From JAENWD01 sp963796915 (GTDB lineage Bacteria; Acidobacteriota; Vicinamibacteria; Vicinamibacterales; JAENWD01): a stretch of 64,000 nucleotides of DNA. The stretch lies in NCBI GenBank assembly GCA_963796915.1, contig CAWCNI010000004.1, positions 1,736,001-1,800,000 of the forward strand, given 5' to 3'. Positions 38,212-46,306 of the stretch are shown here, one piece after another. Numbering within the stretch: position 1 is the first letter of the stretch; each line of letters starts with the position of its first letter. The translations under genes and the position numbers were made by a program. The notes under the pieces were generated by a model that searched no databases, was not told the DNA's origin, and worked only from the letters and a program-made list of their open reading frames with translations.

Positions 38212-39729
38212 CTACGGCTTCGCCGCCGCGGCCATCGCTCGTCCCACGAGCTGGGTGGTCCGCGATTCAGTGAAGCCCACGTTGTGCTCGTCTTCCAGGA
38301 TCAATTGATCGCCGGCAAAGTGCAGCCGGAACGTGTCGATGAACGGCGTGCGGTAGTGCGCCATCTTCATCGTGAAGGTGTCGTTCGCCGTCCACGAGCC
38401 GGTCGCCGCAACGACGTCCTTCGCACCTGACGCGACGTCCTTCGTCCACGCCCCTGGCGAGACGGTCACGTGGCGGTCGGCGCCCGCCTGGCGAAACGTG
38501 AAGGACGCCTGTCCCTTCGCGTCGATCGCATCCACCGTGACCGCTTCGAGCAACTCGGCGTTGGGCCCGAAGGCAAACCGCCGGCCGGCCAGTCCCGCGA
38601 CGTGAGGCGCGGCGGCATCGCCAGTCTGCGCCGGCAGGCTGAGGCTCGAAAGCTTCGCGCGCAGCTTCCCGTCGGCCGCGCTATCCGCCGGCAACGCCGA
38701 CGACTGCAGCGCCGGCACGAGACGATCCCAGACCAGATTCAGGACCCCCGGCATGTCCCGCGTGCCGCTGGTGATCACGACGACGGCATCGTACTGGGGC
38801 ATGAGGATGCAGAACTGACCGAATGCCCCGTCGCCGCGATAGAAGCCGTGGCGGCATCGCCAGAACTGGTAGCCGTAGCCCTGCTCCCAGTCGCTCGTCG
38901 TGGAGCTGCCGTTGGACATCTGGCGCGTCGTGGCCGCCTCCACCCAGGCCGTCGGCAGGATCTGGGTGCCCTGCCACATGCCTTTCTGCAGATAGAGCTG
39001 GCCGAACCGGGCGATGTCCTCCGTGCGCACGCTCAGCCCGAACCCGCCGAGCGAGATGCCCTGATGGCTCGCGTCCCATGTGGGCGTGCGGATACCGAGC
39101 GGCTCGAACAGCCGCGGACCGAGATAGTCCACGATCGGCTGCCCTGTGACCTTCTGCACGATTGCGGACAGCATGTAACTGGCGGGCGTGTTGTAGACGA
39201 ACAGCGTGCCGGGCTTGTGGGCGACCGGCAGCGACAGGAACTTCTTCACCAGGCTGTCGTCGGAGTTGTACGGGAAGGTGGCGATTGCCTCGTCGTGGTG
39301 ACCGGTGGACATCGTCAGCAGGTCCCGCACGCGCATCGCACGCAGGTTCGCGCTGGCGTCTGCGGGGGTCTCCTCCGGGAAGAAGCCCATGACGAGGTCG
39401 TCCACACTCAGCTTGCCTTCTGCCACTGCCAGTCCGACGGCGGTCGAGGTGAAGCTCTTGCTCAAGGAGAACAGGACGTGCGGCTCATCCGCCGCGTACG
39501 GCGACCACCATCCTTCGGCGACGACGTGGCCGTGGCGCACGATCATGATGCTGTGCAAGGCGTCGATCTTGCTCTCGGCTTCTTCCACAAAGCGCAGGAT
39601 GCCGGCGGAGGAGACGCCCTGAGCCTCCGGCGTGCTGCGCGGGAAGGTGAACGGCGCACGGTCTGCCGCTGTCAACGTGACGACGGCGCTCACCGCCGCT
39701 AGCGCAATCTGCAGGAATCGTCTGATCAT
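38212..39729 (-). CDS. Secreted serine hydrolase, beta-lactamase (class C) family
   Basis: A 505-residue protein with a signal peptide (about residues 1-22). The nucleophile motif SLSK (residues 88-91) lies in HVLFSLSKSFTSTAVGLA, and FVYNTPASYMLSAIV supplies the second-motif tyrosine region. The fold matches EstB/D-aminopeptidase-like penicillin-binding proteins, and a C-terminal beta domain of about 130 residues follows. It probably acts on an ester or a peptide in the periplasm. True beta-lactamase activity is not implied. It lies 25 bases upstream of the MgtC-like gene on the same strand. Confidence 0.9.
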   Translation of the reverse strand: MIRRFLQIALAAVSAVVTLTAADRAPFTFPRSTPEAQGVSSAGILRFVEEAESKIDALHSIMIVRHGHVVAEGWWSPYAADEPHVLFSLSKSFTSTAVGLAVAEGKLSVDDLVMGFFPEETPADASANLRAMRVRDLLTMSTGHHDEAIATFPYNSDDSLVKKFLSLPVAHKPGTLFVYNTPASYMLSAIVQKVTGQPIVDYLGPRLFEPLGIRTPTWDASHQGISLGGFGLSVRTEDIARFGQLYLQKGMWQGTQILPTAWVEAATTRQMSNGSSTTSDWEQGYGYQFWRCRHGFYRGDGAFGQFCILMPQYDAVVVITSGTRDMPGVLNLVWDRLVPALQSSALPADSAADGKLRAKLSSLSLPAQTGDAAAPHVAGLAGRRFAFGPNAELLEAVTVDAIDAKGQASFTFRQAGADRHVTVSPGAWTKDVASGAKDVVAATGSWTANDTFTMKMAHYRTPFIDTFRLHFAGDQLILEDEHNVGFTESRTTQLVGRAMAAAAKP

Positions 39730-39874
39730 TTGTCGTTCGTCTCCAGGCGCGCATCATACGCCGGGAGCCGGGGCGCCCAAAACCACGTGCTAACATCGAC
39801 GGCTGCCGCCGCCGCCCAGCCCCGCCGCGGGCGACGCTGGTCCGGGCACTGGTCGCCAGCGGGAGCAGCAGACT

Positions 39875-40258
39875 GTGACACCTGCGCAGGGATTCTCGCC
39901 AAGCGCTCGCGCACGCAGCGTCGGCCACGCGGTCCGCGGTGTCCGGGCGATGCTGCAGTCGGAGCCGAACGCGCGATTTCACGCGGCGGCCACGCTTGCC
40001 GTCGCCGGCGCGGGCTGGCTGGCCGGCCTGCAGCGGACGGACTGGATTGCCATCGCCGTCGCCGTGACGATGGTCTGGACGGCCGAGGCGCTGAACACCG
40101 CCATCGAAGCCCTCGGCGATGCCGTCTCGACCGACGTGCATCCGGCGGTTGGGCGCGCGAAGGACGTCGCCGCTGGCGCGGTCCTCATCTCGTCGATCGG
40201 AGCTGCCACGATCGGTGCGCTGGTATTCGGTCCCGCGCTCCTCAGGGCCTGGCGATAG
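39875..40258 (+). CDS. dgkA: Diacylglycerol/undecaprenol kinase
   Basis: A 127-residue membrane enzyme beginning with GTG. Three helices and the conserved signature WTAEALNTAIEALGDAVS, with the catalytic glutamate and metal-binding residues, identify DgkA/DgkA-like kinases. The N-terminus FSPSARARSVGHAVRGVRAML and EPNARFHAAA are typical. It phosphorylates diacylglycerol or undecaprenol to recycle membrane lipids or the peptidoglycan carrier. It is divergent from the serine hydrolase. Confidence 0.93.
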   Translation: MTPAQGFSPSARARSVGHAVRGVRAMLQSEPNARFHAAATLAVAGAGWLAGLQRTDWIAIAVAVTMVWTAEALNTAIEALGDAVSTDVHPAVGRAKDVAAGAVLISSIGAATIGALVFGPALLRAWR

Positions 40259-40304
40259 GCCGAGCAGATATATGTTCACCGCACAATCAGGAGTTGAGAC
40301 GTCC

Positions 40305-40907
40305 ATGCGATATCGATACGTTGCCGGCCTGATGATGGCCATCGCCATGCTCGGCTGCTCGCGGCAGTCTGCCGCACAGGCGCCGCCGCCGGCGGCCCCC
40401 CCGCCCGCGAAGGCGCCCGCCACGCCGCCGCCCTCGCCGCACAAGCAGGAGATCCTCAACAAGCTGGTCGAAGTCGCCCAGGTGCAGGCCAATGCGACGA
40501 CCGGCACGCAGGCTCTCATGGGCAACCTGACCAACTCGTTTGCCGCTGTCACACAGCAGCTCGTCGGGGCCTCACCGGTCGTCGCGCAGGCCGACCGGCA
40601 GACGACGATCGATCGCATCGTGGCGTCGCGCGAGCGGGTGGTGAAGGAAATCGGCGACCGCATCGCACAGCGCATCGACTACCCGCAAAAGAGCGTGGAG
40701 ATGTTCGTCCGCGTCTACGACAAGGGCTTCACCGAGCAGGAATTGACGGAGTTGCTGGCCTTTTACCAGACGTCCACCGGCAAGAAACTGACCGGCATGG
40801 CGCAGCAGATGCTGGCTGAATCCGGCCAGCTGCAGGCGCAATACCTGACGGTGACGCGGCAGGTGGTGGACGAAGTGATGAAGGAAGAGATCGCGAAGAA
40901 GCCGTAG
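40305..40907 (+). CDS. DUF2059 exported protein
   Basis: About 200 residues from the ATG at 40305, with AGGAG upstream; an ATG at 40272 would extend it by 11 residues. A signal peptide with a poor lipobox (MLGC) and a proline-alanine linker precede a helical domain. The DUF2059 core is MFVRVYDKGFTEQELTELLAFYQTSTGKKLTGMAQQM. The family is widespread in Proteobacteria and Acidobacteriota, with no known function. It lies 46 bases after dgkA. Confidence 0.85.
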   Translation: MRYRYVAGLMMAIAMLGCSRQSAAQAPPPAAPPPAKAPATPPPSPHKQEILNKLVEVAQVQANATTGTQALMGNLTNSFAAVTQQLVGASPVVAQADRQTTIDRIVASRERVVKEIGDRIAQRIDYPQKSVEMFVRVYDKGFTEQELTELLAFYQTSTGKKLTGMAQQMLAESGQLQAQYLTVTRQVVDEVMKEEIAKKP

Positions 40908-40925
40908 GATCGTTCTGAACCTGCC

Positions 40926-41078
40926 ATGCCCGGCGACATCATCATCGCCGGCGCTGTCGATGGCAGGCCGCTCACGGACCAGCAGGGCCCGCTTCGCATC
41001 GTCGCGCCGCACGACCAGCGCGGCGCGCGTTCCATTCGCGTGCTGCAGAAGATCGACGTCGTCCGCCTGCGCAAATAG
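40926..41078 (+). pseudogene. C-terminal remnant of a molybdopterin (sulfite-oxidase-type) oxidoreductase
   Basis: A 50-codon frame starting with ATG, in the same frame as the DUF2059 gene and separated from its stop by 18 bases. The residues DGRPLTDQQGPLRIVAPHD, then RSIRVLQKIDVVRL, match the C-terminal strand region of oxidoreductase molybdopterin-binding proteins, where DGxPLxxxxGPLRLVVP...RxVRQxxxL is usual. The cofactor site and the rest of the enzyme are missing. It is most likely a remnant; a stand-alone small protein cannot be excluded. Confidence 0.6.
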
Positions 41079-41079
41079 G

Positions 41080-41862
41080 TCAGGCGACGACGCTGCGCGT
41101 GTAGAGCTCGGTGATGACGCGATTGGTGTCGAAGTAAACCTGCCAGTAGTGCTCGCTGTGACAGTACGGCCGCACTGTCACGAGCGACCCGCCGGGGTTA
41201 TACGTCAGGATCTCCACACTGGGCGCCGGCTCCGGCAGCACGTTCGGGACGCGCCGCAACTGCTCGCGAAGGCGCCCCATGCTCTCGAGCAGGTCGATGG
41301 CCGGGGGCACCTGCGCCGTCAGGTCGACGCGCCGGCACGGATTGGCGCTGAAGTTCTGCACGTTGTCGGCGAACAGCTTGTTGTTGCCGACGTAGGTGAG
41401 CACCTGGTCCGGGGTGTCGATGGCGGTGACGAACAGGCCAATCTCCCGCACGGTGCCGGTTGTGCCGCCGGCGGCGATCAGATCTCCCACTTTGAACGGC
41501 CGGAACGTCAGCAGAAACAGCCCGGCCGCGAAGTTGGCGAGCATGCCGGCCCAGGCCGCGCCGATGGCGATGCCGGCAGCGGCCATCAGCGCCGCAAACG
41601 ATGTCGTCTGAATCCCAAGGACGCCGAGAATGGCGATCAGGACCAGTACTTTCAGGAGGACGTTGCCGCTGGCGTCGAGGTATCGCGTCAGCGTCGCATC
41701 GACCTGCCGGAGACGCATCGTGCGGCTGAATGCGGCGCGTACCAGGTTGATGGCCCAGCCACCGACGACCCAGATCGCCGCAGCGCTACACACTTTGATC
41801 GCAAACGGAAACAGATACAGACGCGCCAGCGCGTCTGCCTGAGCGGTGAGCTGCGGATCCAT
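41080..41862 (-). CDS. MscS family mechanosensitive channel
   Basis: About 260 residues from the ATG at 41862, which has GAGGG upstream; the open frame extends to 42087 but that part is not family-like. Helices near residues 15-37 and 60-80 precede the pore helix AALMAAAGIAIGAAWAGMLANFAAGLFLLTFRPFKVGDLI, the MscS signature. The cytosolic vestibule follows (VGNNKLFADNVQNFSANPCRRVDL). It should release solutes on osmotic downshift. It begins two bases after the molybdoenzyme remnant, on the opposite strand. Confidence 0.92.
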   Translation of the reverse strand: MDPQLTAQADALARLYLFPFAIKVCSAAAIWVVGGWAINLVRAAFSRTMRLRQVDATLTRYLDASGNVLLKVLVLIAILGVLGIQTTSFAALMAAAGIAIGAAWAGMLANFAAGLFLLTFRPFKVGDLIAAGGTTGTVREIGLFVTAIDTPDQVLTYVGNNKLFADNVQNFSANPCRRVDLTAQVPPAIDLLESMGRLREQLRRVPNVLPEPAPSVEILTYNPGGSLVTVRPYCHSEHYWQVYFDTNRVITELYTRSVVA

Positions 41863-42116
41863 CCACACCCTCGAGCGACGCCAGACATCGGAGAGAAGCT
41901 GATGGCCGGGCCGCGGACATCGAGCGCCGTCGGCCGGGGAGCAGTGAACCTCATTGTGCGTCGGGTTGCCTGGTTGTCGCAATGCTCTCGTGGACGAGAT
42001 GCACGTGCACTCGGGCCGGACACTCCACCACGTTCGCGAAAGTTCTACATGCTCCCGCACTGGCTCTGGCGTCGGCTCAACGGGCAAAAGCGCTGGCGCT
42101 TCGCGAGCGCTGGACG

Positions 42117-42132
42117 TGGCACGCGAAATGCT
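42117..42132 (+). promoter_or_regulatory. Candidate sigma54 promoter (upstream)
   Basis: TGGCACGCGAAATGCT matches the -24/-12 consensus TGGCACG-N4-TTGCW except for A in place of the first T of TTGC. The invariant GG and GC are correctly spaced. Transcription would begin near 42143 and run into the gene-poor stretch. Found by eye only. Confidence 0.4.
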
Positions 42133-42230
42133 CTTGGAAAAGGCGACGCGCTGGATTGCGGCCGCTGTGCCGCAGGGACATAAGAACCAGGCGTCTCTGC
42201 ACTACCGTCCTCTGAATGGCCTCTCATATC

Positions 42231-42261
42231 GGGCCTCGCGACGCTCAGCGCTGCGAGGCCC
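42231..42261. terminator. Hairpin in the gene-poor stretch
   Basis: GGGCCTCGC at 42231-42239 pairs perfectly with GCGAGGCCC at 42253-42261 around a 13-base loop. No U-run follows, so intrinsic termination is uncertain. It could end a transcript of about 120 bases starting at the 42117 promoter. Confidence 0.4.
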
Positions 42262-42595
42262 GCCCTCCTCTCACCTCATCTCAATTCATCGCTACTGCTT
42301 CATCGCTCGCAGTCTTCTATTCATCGCTCCCTGCTGCGCGATTCAACCATTTGTCTGTCGCTCACCTGAGCGTTCGTCGCTCGCGCCGTAGTGCGTCGAC
42401 GCTCGACACTTACTCGGCACTCTCCACACTCATCTGTTCTACGTTTGTCGAGCAGATCTATTGACAGTTCTTACGTCAGCAGAGTTGTCCAGAGGACGGA
42501 CACGCGTGTAGAAGCCGCGCAGTTGCGGTCGAGGCTAAAGGGTATGACCGGCTCACAGTCTTCAGTAAGCCGACAGTTCCGCTGACCTGGCGTCA

Positions 42596-42610
42596 TGGCA
42601 TAGCTCTTGA
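42596..42610 (+). promoter_or_regulatory. Candidate sigma54 promoter of the BON gene
   Basis: TGGCATAGCTCTTGA keeps the GG and TTG elements at the right spacing, with C-to-T at the sixth base and A instead of the -12 C. The start point would be near 42622, leaving a 43-base leader before the ATG at 42665. It fits a nearby sigma54 activator gene. Confidence 0.4.
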
Positions 42611-42664
42611 TCCTCTGTTCAGTTGCGCGGCGACTTCTCGCCGCAGGTCTGGAGGAGATTCGTG

Positions 42665-43204
42665 ATGCGGAAAGCAACCACTCTCGTCGCCGCCATCGTG
42701 GCGGGAATTGCGCTGATGGCTGGGACGGCGAGCAACGCCCTGGCCGCCGATCGTCCGGACACCTGGGTGACCATGAAGACCAAGCTGGCCCTGATGACCA
42801 CTGAAGGCATCGACACGTGGGATCTCAACGTCGATACGGTCAACGGCCTGGTCACGCTGCATGGCAAGGTTGCCAGCGCCGACGCGAAGCAGAAGGCCGA
42901 GACGGTGACGCAGGGCATCGAAGGCGTGAAGAGCGTCAAGAACCTGCTGCAGGTGGTGGCCAAGTCCGACCGCGCGATGGTCACTCAGGAAGATGACGCC
43001 GTGAAGACGGCAGTGCAGAAAGCCTTCGACGCGAACGCGATGGTGAAGGACTCCGGCATCTCGGTGGCGTCGGTCAACAAGGGCGTGGTCCTGCTCTCGG
43101 GCGACACCAAGTCCCTCGAGGCCAACGTCAAGGCCGTCGAACTGGCGCGCAGCATTCCTGGCGTGCGCCGCGTGTCGAGTGAAGTGACCGTCAGCGGCAA
43201 CTAG
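42665..43204 (+). CDS. Exported BON domain protein (two BON domains)
   Basis: About 179 residues from the ATG at 42665, with GGAGGAG just upstream. A signal peptide (about residues 1-27, ending ALAADR) precedes two BON domains: TKLALMTTEGIDTWDLNVDTVNGLVTLHGKV and VQKAFDANAMVKDSGISVASVNKGVVLLSGDT, each ending in a Gly/Val-rich strand (VKSVKNLLQVV, VRRVSSEVTV). BON proteins such as OsmY protect the envelope under osmotic stress and bind lipid. CsbD and the two-component operon next door support a stress role. Confidence 0.92.
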   Translation: MRKATTLVAAIVAGIALMAGTASNALAADRPDTWVTMKTKLALMTTEGIDTWDLNVDTVNGLVTLHGKVASADAKQKAETVTQGIEGVKSVKNLLQVVAKSDRAMVTQEDDAVKTAVQKAFDANAMVKDSGISVASVNKGVVLLSGDTKSLEANVKAVELARSIPGVRRVSSEVTVSGN

Positions 43205-43220
43205 AGTCCCGGGAGGGGAC

Positions 43221-43236
43221 AGGCACGTCCGGGGCA
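43221..43236 (+). promoter_or_regulatory. Weak sigma54-like site ahead of csbD-like gene
   Basis: AGGCACGTCCGGGGCA keeps the GG and GC dinucleotides ten bases apart and the GGCACG half, but lacks the TT of the -12 box. It lies 130 bases before the CsbD start. Alone it would not be called; it is listed because of its neighbours. Confidence 0.2.
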
Positions 43237-43366
43237 GCTACAACCCGCGGAGAGCGCGATCGCGCACGGGCATCGCCACAGCTTCGATGCGCTCTCTCGG
43301 GCTACACGGCTGCTCCGGGCGTGTGCTCGTCAAACGCAACGCTGTTCTTTTCGTCAGGAGCATGTG

Positions 43367-43585
43367 ATGGCTATCGCAAACACCGACGTCCTCAAGGGCA
43401 AGTGGCATCAGCTCAAGGGTGAAGCGCAGATTCAGTGGGGCCGGCTGACCAACGACGACCTCGATCAGATCCAGGGCAACATCGAGAAGCTGGCCGGCAA
43501 GCTGCAGGAGCGCTACGGCTACGCCCGCGAAGACGCACAGCGGGAAGCTGACGACTTCGTCACGGCGCACAGCGACGAGGACTAG
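43367..43585 (+). CDS. CsbD family stress protein
   Basis: A 72-residue cytoplasmic protein from the ATG at 43367; a GTG three bases earlier is in frame, and CAGGAG lies just upstream. It matches CsbD throughout: VLKGKWHQLKGEAQIQWGRLTNDDLDQIQGNIEKLAGKLQERYG. These small helical proteins are among the most strongly induced in general stress responses (sigma B in Bacillus), with unknown biochemical role. A strong terminator follows at 43594. Confidence 0.93.
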   Translation: MAIANTDVLKGKWHQLKGEAQIQWGRLTNDDLDQIQGNIEKLAGKLQERYGYAREDAQREADDFVTAHSDED

Positions 43586-43593
43586 AAGCGCGC

Positions 43594-43634
43594 CACGCGG
43601 CACGGGCCCGGTTCGCCCGGCTCCGTGCCGCGTG
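43594..43634 (+). terminator. Strong hairpin after the CsbD gene
   Basis: A 12-base perfect stem (CACGCGGCACGG at 43594-43605 with CCGTGCCGCGTG at 43623-43634) encloses further GC pairing. It stands nine bases after the CsbD stop. There is no U-tract, as is common for GC-rich genomes. It can serve both strands between the convergent genes. Confidence 0.7.
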
Positions 43635-43722
43635 CGGCGGTCCGGTCGATCCCCACCTTATCCCGTCGATCACGGAATTGCAGCCGGGCGCCAGCCGCTC
43701 CCTGGGGTGCCGTTCTCGCAAA

Positions 43723-44859
43723 CTAGACTGACGGACGGCCGGCGAGCGAGAGAACGGTCGCGAGCAGGCGATCCGCCTGCACAGGCTTGGCGATGTGCGC
43801 CTGGAAGCCGGCGTCGAGCGCCCGCTGACGGTCTTCCTTCCCCGAAAACGCAGTCACCGCTGCGGCCCCGATCTGTGCCGCCGGGCCGTGTCCATGACGA
43901 ACAGCGCGCATGAGGTCGTATCCGTCGCGCCCGGGCATGGCGATGTCGGCGAGCATCACGTCCAGCGGCTGTTCGCCGAGCCTGGCCAGCGCGTCGGTCG
44001 CCGAGGACGCAATCGTCACTGACGCCCCGTGATAGCGCAGGATGCCGGCGACAGCGTCGCGCGCATCAGGATCGTCATCGACGACCAGCACGCGGACGCC
44101 ATCGAGCTGCTTGAGATGAAACGTCGCCGCTGGTTCTACGCTCGCCAGCTCCCGTGAGAACGCAGGCATGCTGATGACCAGGGCCGGCCCTTCGGCCTCA
44201 GTCATCTCGAGGCGGCCACGCTGAACTTCGAGCCACTGCCGCGCCACGAGAAGCGGGCCATCCACAGGGCGCGGGACGGCGGCCGTCGCTGCGGCGGGTG
44301 TAGCGAGAGTCGCCGTCGCGAGCGCCGGCTGCTGGTCAGCCATCACCTTGACGACGATGACCTGCTCGGTGCCCTGAAGCGAGACGAGAATCTGCTGCCC
44401 GGCCGGAGCGTGGCGGGCGGCATATTCGAGCACCATCGTAAAAGCGCGCTCGAGGTAGGTGCGATCGGCGAGGACCGAGCGCCGATCGTCGTCGACCTCC
44501 AGCCGCCAGGTGGTCTCCGGCGAGACGTTGGTCCGCGCCCTGGTAAGTGCGGCCTTCAGAACGGGCGCGATCGACACTGGCGCCATCGACAACGACAGGT
44601 CCCCGGAGTCGAGCCGCCACAGTTCGACGATCTCGTCCACACGCCTGGACACCTGCTCGACGTGACGCAGTACCGTCTCCACCGCCCGGCCGCGCAGAGT
44701 CGCGTCGGCGCCGTTCTGTCTGACGATTTCGGTCCACCCGACAATGGTGCTGAGCGAGGCGCGGGCGTCGTGCGCAAGGCGACGGCGCACGTCGTCTGCG
44801 ACGCGCGCCCTTCGATCCGTCTGCACGCCATCCGGCTGGCGCGCGCGCTCGTTGTCCAT
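43723..44859 (-). CDS. Histidine-kinase-like protein with C-terminal receiver; ATPase domain degenerate
   Basis: A 378-residue cytoplasmic protein, last gene of a five-gene operon. The DHp helix has LAHDARASLSTIVGWTEIV, keeping the phospho-acceptor histidine. The ATPase domain lacks the N-box asparagine (MVLEYAARHAPAGQQI instead) and no DxGxG box is seen, so it probably cannot bind ATP normally. The C-terminal receiver looks intact: VLVVDDDPDAR, MLADIAMPGRDG with the phospho-aspartate, and AHIAKPV with the lysine. It is best read as a phospho-accepting or dimerising partner of the kinase at 47128-48732. Confidence 0.8.
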   Translation of the reverse strand: MDNERARQPDGVQTDRRARVADDVRRRLAHDARASLSTIVGWTEIVRQNGADATLRGRAVETVLRHVEQVSRRVDEIVELWRLDSGDLSLSMAPVSIAPVLKAALTRARTNVSPETTWRLEVDDDRRSVLADRTYLERAFTMVLEYAARHAPAGQQILVSLQGTEQVIVVKVMADQQPALATATLATPAAATAAVPRPVDGPLLVARQWLEVQRGRLEMTEAEGPALVISMPAFSRELASVEPAATFHLKQLDGVRVLVVDDDPDARDAVAGILRYHGASVTIASSATDALARLGEQPLDVMLADIAMPGRDGYDLMRAVRHGHGPAAQIGAAAVTAFSGKEDRQRALDAGFQAHIAKPVQADRLLATVLSLAGRPSV

Positions 44860-44880
44860 CGAGGCTCCGTGACGACGCGA

Positions 44881-46290
44881 CTAGTGCTGCGACGCCTTCT
44901 CAGTCTGTGGCGCTTCGTCGCGCCCGCGGCTGCCGAGATTGTATTTCTTCAACTTGCTGTACAACGTCGGCCGATAAACGCCAAGAATATTCGCGGCGGC
45001 GCGCTTGTTGCCGCGGGTCCGCTCCAGCGTCTGCATGATCGCCACGCGCTCGATCTCCTCGAGCGTGTGGTGCGGCGGGATGAAAAAGCCGCCCGCGGGA
45101 GCCGCTTCCGACGCCACATGCACCGTCTGCGGCAGATCCGCAATCGTAAGCGAACTGCCTCCGGCCACGATGACGGCGCGCTCGATGGCGTGTTCCAGTT
45201 CGCGCACGTTGCCGGGCCAGCGGTGCCTCTGCAGCTGGCGCAGGGCGTCCGGCGCGACTTTGTCAACCGGCCGATTGTGCCTGGCCGCGAACTTGGCGAC
45301 GAAGTGATCGACCAGGGCCGGGATGTCTTCCGGCCGTTCCCGCAGCGGCGGGATGCGGATCGTCACCGTGTTGATGCGGAAGTACAGATCCTCCCGGAGC
45401 TTTCGATCGGCCAGCGCGGCGTCCAGATCGATGTTGGTCGCGCAGACCAGGCGGAAGTCTGACTTCACGACCCGCGAGCTGCCCACTGGTCGGAATTCCC
45501 GCTCCTGCAGGACGCGCAGCAGCTTGACCTGGAGCGCTGCCGGCATCTCGCCGATCTCGTCGAACAGGACAGACCCGCCGTCGGCGAGCTCCATCAACCC
45601 GACGCGATCGGCCACCGCGCCCGTAAACGAGCCCCGCCGGTGCCCGAACAGCTCCGATTCAATCAGGTCGTGCGGAATGGCCGCGCAGTTGATCCTGATG
45701 AACGGCGCGGACGCGCGCCGGCTGAGTTGGTGAATGGCCGACGCCACCAGCTCTTTGCCGGTGCCGTTCTCGCCGTGAATGAGCACGCTCGCATCGCTTG
45801 GCGCCACCTTGCGCACCAGGGCGATCACCTGGCGCATGGCCTCGCTGCGGGCGAGCACGCCGGCCAGCGGCGCGGTGCCGCCCAGCTCCTCACGGAGCCG
45901 GCGGTTCTCGTCCGCCAGCCGGACACGCTCGTCGGCCTTCTCGAGTTGCGCGAACAGCAACGGCAAGTCGATCGGCTTCTCGATGAAGCCGAGTGCGCCG
46001 GCGTTCATGGCCTCGACGGCCTTCTGAACGCTGCCGAAGCCAGTGACCATGATGACCTGCGCATCCGACCCGGCGCCGCGCATCTCGCGGAGCAGGTCGA
46101 GGCCCGAGGCGTCGGGCAGCATCAGGTCCATCAACACCAGCGCCGGGTGCCACTGGTCGTGGCACGCCCGCGCCGCCGCCGCATTGGCGGCGGAACGGAC
46201 GTCGTATCCACGACCCTGCAGCAGCAGCTCGAGGGAGGCGGCCGCATCGGGCTCGTCTTCGACGATCAACAAGCGCGGTTGACTGCTCAC
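44881..46290 (-). CDS. NtrC-type sigma54-dependent response regulator
   Basis: About 469 residues from the GTG at 46290, with GGAGG five bases upstream; the open frame to 46458 is not used. Receiver (residues 1-120): phospho-aspartate in LVLMDLMLPDASG. AAA+ domain (about 145-385): Walker A GENGTGKE, the sigma54-contact loop as GSFTGA (usually GAFTGA), Walker B GGSVLFDEIGEMP, RWPGNVRELEH. C-terminal Fis-type helix-turn-helix: NKRAAANILGVYRPTLYSKLKKY. It should activate sigma54 promoters after phosphorylation, probably by the kinase encoded upstream in the operon. Confidence 0.95.
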   Translation of the reverse strand: MSSQPRLLIVEDEPDAAASLELLLQGRGYDVRSAANAAAARACHDQWHPALVLMDLMLPDASGLDLLREMRGAGSDAQVIMVTGFGSVQKAVEAMNAGALGFIEKPIDLPLLFAQLEKADERVRLADENRRLREELGGTAPLAGVLARSEAMRQVIALVRKVAPSDASVLIHGENGTGKELVASAIHQLSRRASAPFIRINCAAIPHDLIESELFGHRRGSFTGAVADRVGLMELADGGSVLFDEIGEMPAALQVKLLRVLQEREFRPVGSSRVVKSDFRLVCATNIDLDAALADRKLREDLYFRINTVTIRIPPLRERPEDIPALVDHFVAKFAARHNRPVDKVAPDALRQLQRHRWPGNVRELEHAIERAVIVAGGSSLTIADLPQTVHVASEAAPAGGFFIPPHHTLEEIERVAIMQTLERTRGNKRAAANILGVYRPTLYSKLKKYNLGSRGRDEAPQTEKASQH

Positions 46291-46306
46291 ACAATCCTCC
46301 AGGGGG

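Larger units (their letters stand above)
41863..42664. other. Gene-poor stretch between mscS and the BON gene
   Basis: Eight hundred bases without a supported gene. From about 42270 to 42460 the plus strand is pyrimidine-rich and less GC-rich than the neighbouring genes. It holds a sigma54-like site at 42117-42131, a strong hairpin at 42231-42261, a TTGACA at 42461-42466 without a good partner, and a second sigma54-like site at 42596-42610. Short open frames here have no codon bias or recognisable product. Confidence 0.6.

Noticed and set aside
38212..39729. Antibiotic resistance beta-lactamase
   Set aside because: The SLSK and YNT motifs fit the esterase/D-aminopeptidase-like serine hydrolases; the KTG box of true class C enzymes was not seen.
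41954..42391. Open frame of 145 codons in the gap between mscS and BON
   Set aside because: No ribosome-binding site, no recognisable domain, arginine/serine/cysteine-rich composition and overlap with the sigma54-like site and hairpin.
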